Assembly: GCF_000340215.1 (NCBI RefSeq)
Contig: NW_006921532.1
Location: forward strand, 3,451,337-3,515,336
Reading direction: 5' to 3'
Source: Pseudocercospora fijiensis CIRAD86
Lineage: Eukaryota > Ascomycota > Dothideomycetes > Mycosphaerellales > Mycosphaerellaceae
Length of the DNA stretch: 64,000 bases
Part shown: positions 44,281-53,995 of the stretch, one piece after another
How positions within the stretch are numbered: position 1 is the first letter of the stretch
Layout: each line of letters opens with the position of its first letter
Made by a program: the position numbers and the translations under genes
Notes under the pieces: model-generated
Seen by the model: only the letters and a program-made list of their open reading frames with translations
What the model was told of the DNA's origin: nothing
The model's database searches: none

Positions 44281-45478
44281 GCCTTGATGGAGGCGAGTTG
44301 CGAAGCCGTATCTACCTTCTTAACAATAATGCAAGAGATGTCAGTGATCGCCGTGCCAAGTCGGCAGATGCGCGTCATTGGGCGTGATGGCCGGAGTTTG
44401 GCCATGAAGGTCGTCTGTCTTGGAGAAACTGGAGCTCTCCCGCACTGCAGCTCATGGTTGTCACGGTGACTCGGATTCGTGCTTCGATCTTTTGTCCTGC
44501 ATCTGTGGCTCGCCGTCGCCGTCGAATGACCATTTCTCGATGCGCTCCAGGCGGAAGGGACTACAATGCATCGCGAAACGAATCGCTGTGCAAGGTCCTG
44601 AAGAAGCGGTGGAAAGGGGGCGTACGACCGATGTTGTTTTGCTGACAAGCACAACTTTTAGAGAGCACGGCTCAGGCTGTTCAGCCTCTGGGCCTGGAAC
44701 AACGCTCCGCCGCTACCAGATCTGCATGCCGGTGTCCAAGCATTCGTTTGCAGTCCTGAGGCCTCTTAGAGAAGAGCTTCTTTCACTAGCACGAATGCTT
44801 GGCTGTCCGCGGCCGAGAATACAGCAGTACAGCAGTAAAACGACTTCGGCAGCCATTGGCAGCAAACTTTCCCAGGGATTCTGCAGGCATGACAGTCTCA
44901 CGAGTCACGCCCAAGCAACCACCGCGTATACATCGATGACACAAAGTGATCCAGCATCCCCGACGATGGACTCTGGAGCACAGAGCAAAAGAAGAAGGGA
45001 CAATCATTCTGGTCGATCACAGCTGCTCTGTACCCTGGCTGAAACGCATCCGCATCCGTCGCGTTGTTGCCTGTACCCATGTACCACAGCTCGCTGATCC
45101 GCTGCAGCATCGAATGACCGGCGTTGCCATGATGACCACTTTCTTGCTGAAGCGCGGTAAGACGCAGGTCAGCCGGCCCTTCGCAGCAGAATCCTGCTCA
45201 GAAATATATCCAGCCGCCAGACACATCCCGGAAGAAATGTACAAACGGTCCAGTTTCACATCAGAACAATAATTCAATCTCTAGAAACACATGATGGTCA
45301 TTTGTGAGGTCTCACTCCGCGATCTGCCAGCGAAGCGTTCCGGTTATATCTCGCATGTCTGAGACGATGGCAAGAACACGGATAATCTCTCAAAGAAGAG
45401 GAAGAACAGTACTCATGAGACTATCAGCGCAGAATTTGAACGATCAGAGTGCACTGGACCAAGAAGCACAAGGAAAAA
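44281..45478. promoter_or_regulatory. 1.2-kb divergent intergenic region (sulfotransferase / GT90)
   Basis: Head-to-head promoter space. A plus-strand frame of about 225 codons (44,420-45,097) has no ATG at its start and an unstructured composition, so I treat it as non-coding. Confidence 0.5.
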
Positions 45479-46888
45479 ATGGCCACGGCACGCATTATCT
45501 CCTGGAAGAGTGCATGTTGCCTCCTTCTTAGCCTGCTATCTCTCCAATTCGTGCTCCTCTATTCGACACAAAGCAGCAGTCTCACGAACCGTCTACCTTC
45601 CTTTGGAACCTCGAATCGACATGATAAATCGCGGCCGCCAGGAAGTACAGTCGCTGATCTTGAACTTGGCACGATAGATGCTTTCACCGCCACGCAGTGC
45701 AATCAGACGTTTCCTCATTTATATCGGGACATTGAACGAGCTGTCCGCTACTGGAAAGACAGGCGCCACACTCTCACCCCTCAGGATGTGGATATCTCCT
45801 GGAGGAACGATGGCGCTCTTCGTATACTCATTGTAGAGAATGAGCTACGCATACTAGAGACTAAAGGCACTTTTGATAACACGGGCTATCGTGTGCGCAT
45901 TCAATCTATCCTTCATCTCATCCAACGAGCCTTATGGAGCGCGACAATTGCAGACGAACGTCTACCGACTGTCGAGGTTGGTAATCAGCATTGCTCCCAT
46001 TCCAGACTGAGCTAATGTTATCAAAAGGCAGCGATTGTGGTCGACGATATGTCCTCCATCCCTAATGGAAAGGATACTCACTCAGTCTGGACATGGACCT
46101 CTCTGCTCAGAGGTGATGCTGGACAGAAGAACTGGCTGATGTGCGTGCTCACTCGTTCAATCACTCCTTGCCCCCACATGTTCTTGCTAATGTGGCCCAG
46201 CCCTGATTTCGGCATGTTCAGCGCACCTGCCACAGGCTCCTTCCTCGATACCCGAAGACGAGCAGCTCAGCACGACTCTCCATTCACAGAAAAGATTCCG
46301 AAGGCCTTTTGGAGAGGCGTAAGATGGACCAACGAAGCGGTGCGAGGAGCTCTTTTGGAGAAAACGAAAGGACAAGAATGGGCCGATGCGGCCGTCATAA
46401 ACTGGGCATCTAAGACCAACATCATATCTGCTGACGAGATGTGCAAGTATGCTTTTCTGATTCATACCGAAGGACGCTCTTACTCCGGACGGCTTCAGTT
46501 CCTACTAAACTGCGATTCGCTCCCGATCCTTCACGAATTAGAATGGAACGCTCACTTCTACCACCTTCTGAAACCAGACGGCGACGATCAGAACTACATC
46601 TCTGTCAAGAGAGATTTCAGCGATCTTCAGAGCAAGGTGGAATATTATCTTAAGCATCCCGACGAAGCACAGCGAATCATCGCGAATTCCATCAATACTT
46701 TTCGCAACAATTATACTTCTCCTGCCGCGACCAGCTGTTACCTTAGGAGATTGATACGCGAATACAGTACTGTGGCTTTCACCCCGGACGTGAAGAGGTC
46801 TGGTAAGCAAGGAGAAGGCACGAAGAGGAGAGGCATCTCGTTCGAGGAGTGGATACATTTGCGAGGCGAGTACAATGAAGACGCCTGA
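45479..46888 (+). CDS. CAP10-type glycosyltransferase, family GT90
   Basis: Exons 45,479-45,980, 46,032-46,140 and 46,201-46,888 encode 432 residues. The first intron could instead be 45,977-46,027, changing one residue (Val versus Ala). The second, 60-nt intron (GTGCGT...GCTAATG...CCCAG) is in phase, so an unspliced frame also stays open, but its removal restores NWLIPDFGMFSAP, typical of the family. The N-terminus is a signal anchor (ACCLLLSLLSLQFVLLY). CAP10 hallmarks follow: RRIPKAFWRG-like IPKAFWRGVRW, then HTEGRSYSGRLQFLLNC, HELEWNAHFYHLLKP and NYISVKRDFSDL. GT90 enzymes include xylosyltransferases for capsule or glycolipid synthesis in the Golgi; the acceptor here is unknown. Confidence 0.88.
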
Positions 46889-47277
46889 AGGAAGCTTGAG
46901 AGAAAAGACTGTAACTTGCAAAGAATAAGAGTCTGGCATTGCGACATGTCAGAGCGAGATCTTGTCTCTGTCCTGTCTTCGTAGAACACCAGTGCAATCA
47001 ACAAATCTCAATTAGATTGAATTAAATCGAATTACTATACTCATTACAATATTTGGGGTTTTTTTTTCGAATACTTCTTGCTAACACCACCTTCTGCCTC
47101 ATTCCCACAGATCCAATTTTAACGCCTTCATACTCCTCCTTATTTTGCCCAGCCTCCTCGATTCTGAGAGAAAGAGGTGATATGCTGTCAAAACGCCACA
47201 TTCCAACCATCACGCGCGTTTGGACTCATCATCGTCAACGTCGACCTAAACCCGAATTATCGACGAGAAAAGCGCAC
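46889..47277. other. Convergent 3' intergenic region
   Basis: 389 bp between the GT90 stop and the GPI-anchored protein stop. It contains an A/T-rich stretch with a T8 run near 47,061-47,068. Confidence 0.5.
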
Positions 47278-48409
47278 TTATAACGACACCACCCAAGCTA
47301 TAATGGCAGCGAGTGCAACGCTAACCAAAATCCGCGACATTGTCTTCTCGCTTGCCATGGAATTCTGTGGGATTTCGGGGCCTTGGGTGGAGCGGGAAGA
47401 TGGCGTTGGCCTACGACCCGTTATTGTTGACTCAGTCCAGGACACTGACGAGCTTGGAGTCGTGGGTTGAGCATCAGGGTGTGAAGTGGTGTTAGATGGC
47501 GGTGGTGGTGCTGGAGTTGAGGTCCAGGAAGTTGTTGGAAGTGGTGCGGGCACGGATGTGCTCCAGCTCGCACTTTGATGGCTAGGCTGAGGGCCCCAAG
47601 TCGACTCGGTGCATTCAACGAAGCTCGTGTGGAAACGAGTCGTGGTTCCAGAGGTTATGGTTATGGTGGTCGTGCTTGATGGAGGTGGGACTACAGCGAC
47701 GCTCCAAGGATCGGTCTCGGTTGGATGAGGAGGCTTAGTCCATACACTGCTGGAGGGAGGCGGAGGCGGAGGCGGAGGTGCAGGGCTGCTGCTGTGACTG
47801 CTGCTTGATTGTGGAGGAGGTGGCACTCTCCAGCTCTCCGTGGAGCACGGTGTCTGAGCCGCAGTAGTTGGCCATGTTGGCTGCTCTGGAGCTACAGTCG
47901 TGGGGGTTGTTGGAATTGTGGGGACTTCTGTCGATTCTGTGCATGAAGTAGTCTCTTCAGGCCAATGGTCAGACGTTGATGAGGTCGGGTAGTAAGGCGG
48001 AGGTTCAGGATGAGTACTTGACGACTCTGCCCATTCTGTCGTTTTGCTGGTCGGGGAGTAAGGGGGAGGTTTGGAAGAAGTTGTTGTAGACTCTGTACAT
48101 TCTGTCGTTTGGCTGTTCGACCAATGAGTCAAGCTCGTGGTTGATGGCGTGATTGAGGACGAAGATATGTATGGGACTGGAGCTGTTGGGATTTCCGCCG
48201 ACTCTGAGCATGAGCTCCAGTTGCTCGGAACATTGTTGTGAGGATTCGAATGGTCCCAGGCTCCATTGGGACGAGGACTATACCACATGAGTCCACGATC
48301 GAGTAGGGCTGGAGATATGACAAAGCCCAACTTACCCTTGGAAAGGAGGAGTTGCCAGCGCTGGACTTGCCGCAATGGCTATCAACACAACAGAGGATGA
48401 GCTCTTCAT
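47278..48409 (-). CDS. GPI-anchored Pro/Thr/Ser-rich surface protein with internal repeats
   Basis: Exons 48,336-48,409 and 47,278-48,277, with a 58-nt intron (GTAAGT...GGTATAG), encode 357 residues. Exon 1 codes a signal peptide (MKSSSSVVLIAIAASPALA). The mature part is dominated by Pro, Thr and Ser, with a Pro8 run. It has at least two related units containing TTE-C/W-x-E-S, then S/P-rich and PPPYxPTS. Sparse Cys occur as CTEST or CSES. It ends in a hydrophobic tail (RILVSVALAAIIAWVVSL) typical of GPI-anchor addition. It is likely heavily O-glycosylated at the wall or plasma membrane. Adhesin, wall or effector-like roles are possible but unproven. Confidence 0.78.
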
Positions 48410-49274
48410 GGTCCTAGGCTGTTGGCCGATTTTTGTAAATGGATCTGCGAATGTGGTGAATGGATGAGATAGAGACAGAGATGAATTTTGAAATCCGAGT
48501 ATCGCAGGGTGTCGATTGCACCTTTTGGACTGATGTTCACAAAAACGTGTGGAAATGATTCTTACTAGATCTGCACACATGCAGTCTTGATATAGGCGAC
48601 TATAGAGGGCCTGCAAGCCACCTCCCTCTCGTTTCCCAGCCAGGTTGCCATGAGGCTATCGAAAAACAGCATGTCCCACATGGTCGCCCAGCAGCAGGCT
48701 ACGCGGCTGAGAGAGCTCGGTGCAAAGTCCTGGCGCTGTTTTCGTTGTGCCAGCCACTACTCTCCGGTTACCAGCACTGGCGAACGTTTCTTGGCCTCAT
48801 CCTCGACAGTGTCTTAGTTCAAGCGCGTCATTGTGGCCCAACATGGAGAGAATCTTTTCCTCATGCATGAATTCCGAAAAGACCAGCGATGCAACGGAAG
48901 CTGGCAAGAAGCTGAGATATGAGGCCAATCCTGGTCAACACAATACGATCAAAACTCACAACCCGACATGTGTCTGTAGGCCCAGCACGACCACGGAATT
49001 CGAGATGACCGTTGCACGGCGTACGCCAGTACCATGCAGTCGACACCTTTTACATTCGTGGGTCGACTGTCATAATCCGTGCTCGCCCTTGCTCTGTATG
49101 TATTTGGACAAAAGTCCATGGTCATGATGGTTGTCGAAGGAGTTGTCGTTGCCCAGTGAAGTTGATGCCCCAGAAATTCGGGCCGAGGATCGAAGCTGCA
49201 CAAGCAGACGATCTCCACAATATTCTCATCACCAGTGGCGTGAGTGCCGGTCCACATGTCGAGGGTACAAGAAA
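48410..49274. promoter_or_regulatory. 865-bp divergent intergenic region
   Basis: Lies between the starts of the GPI-anchored protein gene (minus) and the acyltransferase gene (plus). No gene or RNA is supported. Confidence 0.5.
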
Positions 49275-51039
49275 ATGATCAATTCAAACAATTGGCTTCA
49301 GCAATATGGCAATATCGAAGACTATCAATGGCGTCGAAGTCAAAGCAACGGCGCAGAAGTTTACTCTCGACCTGTGGGACTGGTAGAGAGCAGCTTCGAT
49401 GCAGATGGACGATACTACGAAGGTCGAGCCGATATGAACTGCGAACTCGAAACTGCGGTCAAGAATCTGCTCGACAGGGACGAGTTCAGAGAGCGCATTT
49501 TACTTTCATGGACCCTTCTGCGTCAACGCCACCTGCTTCTTCAAAGCAAGACTTTCCTGGATCGTAAATCTGGCATACATGGCTCGCCCTCTGGGATGCA
49601 TTTCGCTGTGCCTGTGCACGCGTCACCGAGCAGAGCTATTGAGGATGCTGGCAAGCATCTTGTGTTCGTGGGAGACTATTATGAGACTGTCGACCATCGT
49701 GACTTCTACCTGCACTGCTTGAATGGCTCCCGTGTGTTGGATCCTTCGCAAGCACTGGCCAAGTGTTTCGTGCTTCCGTGCAGCCATGAAGATGGGCGGC
49801 AGGTCTTGCGTTTCCTTTTCATCTTCGGTCATGAAATATCTGACGGACTGAGCGCTTATAACTGGATGAATGATCTGATCAGAATCCTGAACGAACCTCT
49901 TGATCAAATCAAGGCTGAGACGAACGGACTCATCCATCCCGACGCTTTGAGGAAGCACCTACCGCCGCCTCAAGAGGCGCTGTACCCGCCCATTCCAGGA
50001 AGCAAAGCGAGGCAAAGATGGTTTTGGGCCATTACTCGCCTATTGAGGCACGTTCGAAAGCCGCTTCCAGTTGGCTTCGATAATCCCTTGCGACGACGAC
50101 AGCCGCGAGAGCCCGTCTCATTCTCGCCAATTTACGACAAAGTCCTCGATTATACCAGGACTCCACCACTCAACACCATCCCCGTCTACATCCACCCAGC
50201 CTTGGCCAATGTTCAGCGCTTGCACCGTATCTGCCGAGAAGCGAGGTCCAGCATCGGCGCTGGTGTATACGCTCTAGCAGCGCTCTGTATGATGGAGTTC
50301 TATGAGGAGCGTGAACCGCATATTGCGCTTAAAGATCGCAAATGTTTCATCACAGGATTCCCATTAGACCCTCGAGCATTCTTCAACAAGCGTCCGGAAG
50401 CTGATTCAATGATGTTGGCTTTCAGTGATGGGATCGCTTTACCATTCCTGTCTTCGAACCTGCCAGTGGACGGTCGTCTCAGACTGCTTGCAAGACAGGC
50501 GCAACGCCAATTGTCTGCATATCAAAAGCGAGCAAAGCCGAAAGGTGCGGACGCGACCCGACAATTCCTGAATTCCCGCGGTGCAGGGCTTGTTCTTGCC
50601 AATCAATACCTTTACAGCCATGAAAGAGCCGATAGCATCTTACCCGAGAACATGCGAAAAGGCATAAATGTGCAGGGCGCTTATCCGCCTCGAGGCAATC
50701 CAACAGGTATGTCCAGCTTTAGCAATTCTCAGTGTACAAATATGAATGGGAAGCTCGCTGACAACATGTAGGCCAAACATGTGGCGTGAGTTCCATTGGC
50801 AACCGGGATTCACTCATTCAAAGTATGTACGACATCGGCGATCCGGAAAAGGACTTCGCTGCAGACTTCCTGAATTTGAATGCCACCGTGCGGGCCAGAG
50901 AGAGTATGTCTTTTCCACAAAGTCTTTAAAAGTTAGCGGCTGACGTGCTCCAGATGAGTTTCTGCTCGGCATCTCCGGAACGAAAGAAGGATTGTTCTCC
51001 TCGCCCTCGTATGTATTGATAACAGCACTCTCGTCGTGA
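49275..51039 (+). CDS. Condensation/BAHD-superfamily acyltransferase
   Basis: Exons 49,275-50,706, 50,772-50,903 and 50,954-51,039 (introns of 65 and 50 nt, both GTATGT...AG, the second with CTGAC before CAG) encode 549 residues. Upstream frame without ATG was excluded. The catalytic HxxxDG motif is clear: HEISDG with His186 and Asp190 of the CoA- or carrier-dependent acyltransferase superfamily. The N-terminal block RPVGLVESSFDADGRYYEG and the C-terminal GVSSIGNRDSLI recall fungal trichothecene-acetyltransferase-like and alcohol-acetyltransferase-like proteins. No DFGWG motif of plant BAHD enzymes is seen. The substrate is unknown. It is convergent with an MFS exporter gene. Confidence 0.75.
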
Positions 51040-51353
51040 GGATAGCAGCTGATCTTGACAATACTAGGATTGACATGACCTCCATGGACCCAGTTTTGGT
51101 CGAAAGATGGAAAGATCGATTCGAACATGCTTTAGATGAAGGTGAAGACTGCAACGAAAAGTCAAGATTGTAAACTCCATTTGGATTTACGAACTGTACA
51201 ATTGACTGCGAAAGCAGTGCTTCAAAACATTTCAGCCGCAAGAGAGAAAACAAGGTCGTTAAAGGGTCGTGAACGAGAGTCCGGAAGGAGACAAAAAAAA
51301 ACACGGCGCTAAAATCAACCCTGTGCTCCCTGCGAGCATGCTGGAAAAGATGC
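51040..51353. other. Convergent 3' intergenic region (acyltransferase / MFS)
   Basis: 314 bp holding both 3' untranslated regions, with an A-run near 51,291-51,301. No gene seen. Confidence 0.5.
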
Positions 51354-52973
51354 TCAAAATCCTTGTTCATCATCGCTGCTGGCGTCGAACATGCCTTGCC
51401 ACGTTAAGCACTCGCTTGGGATGTCTGTTCCAACCCTCGGGCTTTCACGCAGTTTCCAGGTGATGCCGGCGCCGACAAGAGCAGTGGTCGCGAGTACAGC
51501 CCAAAGCGTGCCATTCACGGCTGCCATAGAGTAATCTTCTGATAGGAAATAACTGACGCCAGTAACGCCAACAGCCAAAGCCTTGAACAGCTCTGAAATG
51601 GAGATGACTCCAACGAGTGTTCCAGTAGACGCAGCATCCGGTGCTGCGGAGAACACCAGCAAGATCACAAGCACCTGTGCGGCATTTGCGAGAGTCGTCT
51701 TGATCAAAGTTGCAATTGTGTTGAAGACGGGAGAGATGATGGCCGAGGCTTCGGTCGCGCTTACGGCCAATGCCATTAGGGGTATGATCAGGTAGAGTAC
51801 GGGAAAGACCATCGATATCCTTCGGTAAACAGGCAGCGTGCCGACATTGTTGACAAGGAAGGGCACGAGATGCAGGACTCTGAGTGCTACAAGGCACTTC
51901 AAGACCAGCATCACCGGGCTCAACCAGGAACATGAAATTCCAAAACCGAAGGAGTGGCTTTCATTGTGACCCATGTGAGGGAGTAAGATCTCGAAAGTGG
52001 AGGCGTGAAGTGACAGGATCGAGAATGAAGCAAGCAGCAATAGCACAGATGGCGCAGTGACCATCTGAAGCATGCTGATCTGTGATGTTCGCGGAGCAGC
52101 GGCATCATCGTTGAGGGCCTCGATGATACTGATGCTCAGTGACTCCTCAGAATCATTCATCAGGGATTGTCCAAGGAATGCAGCTTTTTCGCAATCGGCA
52201 TAGTGCTCCTCCTTGTTTGGCTGATCAGTCGGGAGAGTCTCATCTAGCAGTAGTCCCTCAGCAATTCCGATGCTGAAGACCAGGAGACCGCAGGCCATCT
52301 GACCAGCAAGGCTGGGGTAGTTAACGAACACGCCATGGAAGTGGTCTTGCGCAAAGTGTCTGATGGTATTCGTCATCAGTGGTCCCATTTGCCCACATAC
52401 CGCAATCAGCGGAAGTCTAGACACGATCTTGGTTCTGCTACTGCTGCCATGCGTCACGTCTGCGAGCATTGTCAGGGCAGAAACTGTCGCAGCCGAGCTA
52501 ATGGCGCCGGCGACATATCGCAGCAAGGAGAATGCTACGAAGCTCGTTGCAAAGCCCATAGATATGCAGCAAGCAGACATGCCGAGCAATCCCACCAACG
52601 CAATCCTCCTTCGTCCGTAGGTGTCGGCGGCATGACCCCACATCATCCCACTGGCACTGCCGAAGTAATAAGCGCATTGCAATATGCTGCGCAGGAACGA
52701 GGTGTCCATAGTCAAGCAGGCAGATGTAGAAGGAAGCAGCGTGGTAATTTGAGATTGAAGAGAAGTCGCCATAATCGCCTCGGCCAGGAAGAGAAGGTAG
52801 ATCATGATCAAGTTGCGTCGCTGTCGAGGCGTGTGTGTGTTGGTCTGTGAATCCTCCTCTTCGGACTCTGGAGTCAAGCTCCCGTGCTGTTCATACTCGG
52901 CCTGGATGAATTCGATCTTCTCCATGTCTCGCACAGAGATCAAAGACCGGGTTTTGCGGTGAAAAGCGAACAT
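51354..52973 (-). CDS. MFS transporter, drug/metabolite exporter type
   Basis: A single exon, 539 residues, from ATG 52,973 (a second in-frame ATG at 52,925 is possible). A polar N-terminus of about 50 residues precedes roughly 12 hydrophobic segments. The loop after segment 2 holds the MFS motif A as GHAADTYGRRR. A long polar loop lies mid-protein (about 245-300), and the C-terminus is acidic. The pattern is that of proton-driven exporters (DHA-like), unlike the sugar porter at 36,849. Gene order, tail-to-tail with the acyltransferase, would fit export of an acylated product, but that is inference. Confidence 0.83.
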   Translation of the reverse strand: MFAFHRKTRSLISVRDMEKIEFIQAEYEQHGSLTPESEEEDSQTNTHTPRQRRNLIMIYLLFLAEAIMATSLQSQITTLLPSTSACLTMDTSFLRSILQCAYYFGSASGMMWGHAADTYGRRRIALVGLLGMSACCISMGFATSFVAFSLLRYVAGAISSAATVSALTMLADVTHGSSSRTKIVSRLPLIAVCGQMGPLMTNTIRHFAQDHFHGVFVNYPSLAGQMACGLLVFSIGIAEGLLLDETLPTDQPNKEEHYADCEKAAFLGQSLMNDSEESLSISIIEALNDDAAAPRTSQISMLQMVTAPSVLLLLASFSILSLHASTFEILLPHMGHNESHSFGFGISCSWLSPVMLVLKCLVALRVLHLVPFLVNNVGTLPVYRRISMVFPVLYLIIPLMALAVSATEASAIISPVFNTIATLIKTTLANAAQVLVILLVFSAAPDAASTGTLVGVISISELFKALAVGVTGVSYFLSEDYSMAAVNGTLWAVLATTALVGAGITWKLRESPRVGTDIPSECLTWQGMFDASSDDEQGF

Positions 52974-53995
52974 GGTGGTGCTCTGTCAGGTGTATTTCAG
53001 TGGGAAAGTCGGAGCATGTGGGTTGGTGTAGGGGGTGTAGTTCGTAGTGATAGTGTGCTTGGAAAGGTGTCTGCGCTTCGTTGTAGAGAGTGCAATGCAA
53101 TGGCGTCCAGCGCGTATTGTTCGATCAGGAGAGAGGTATGTAGGGGCGGTGTTTTGAATGAGTGGCAGCCTCACGGGCCAGGGAAGAATGAGTGACGGAA
53201 GAAGAAGAGAAGGATGGAAAGCTGCGACGAAGAGCAGAGGTTGAAGCGCAGTTCGAGTGCAGGAGGAGAGACGACAGACCCCCGAACCGCCGCGACGAAG
53301 ATGAGCGGCCGGACGCGGACCGTACCGGGCAGAACCAGACCAGAAACGGCATGGCATGGCATGGCCTGTGCCTGTTTCTTCTGCTTCATGCTTGACCCTG
53401 ATCTTCACACTCCTCGACTCTATTCTACCGTCCGTATCGTCCGTCTGGTCAGACTCCCCGCACTTCGCTGCCACAAGCCTACAGTCCTTACTGTTGTTGA
53501 CATGTGCCTGGCACCTCCACCTCCGCGGCGAGGGAAACAATATATTGATCGGCGCGGCGGAACGTTGTTTCAACCCACGAGCACTTCGGGCCAAGCTAAG
53601 CTGTATATGTGTTGCATCTGCTGTCTTGGCGACTAGAATACTAATAGCTGCTATTCTGATACACCACCCCAGGCTCAAGCCCCGGTGTACCGCCGGATTG
53701 GAAATTGCACCAACAACCACGCCTCCCCATGGGCCCATCCTGGACATGGCTAGCAGAGCTTCTCGACATCCTGGTCTTCCTCGCCACGATTCACCACGTG
53801 TGGCCCAGTGGACACGCCAAGTACCGAATCCGAAGGCGCTCTCACTCTCTTGAGTCTCTTCCTCGCTGCCACAGATGGACCTCTGAAGATTCTGTTCCTC
53901 GCAAGTCAGCTCACTGGCATTCTGCAAGTAATTGCAATGAGGGTTGCGGAGAGAATGTGCTCGAGTATGATGAATATGCTATTCGGTTTGCCTTC
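52974..53995. other. 1.0-kb region between MFS start and ABC transporter stop
   Basis: It contains the MFS promoter (purine-rich on the plus strand at 53,190-53,290) and the 3' flank of the ABC gene. A long minus frame (52,986-53,927) lacks domain features and is treated as chance. Confidence 0.5.

Noticed and set aside
44420..45097. 225-codon plus frame in the sulfotransferase/GT90 interval
   Set aside because: It begins at TTG, not ATG, has a chance-like composition and sits in a divergent promoter region.
52986..53927. 313-codon minus frame between the MFS and ABC genes
   Set aside because: Composition is repetitive Arg/Ser/Leu without motifs, and it overlaps the MFS 5' untranslated region.
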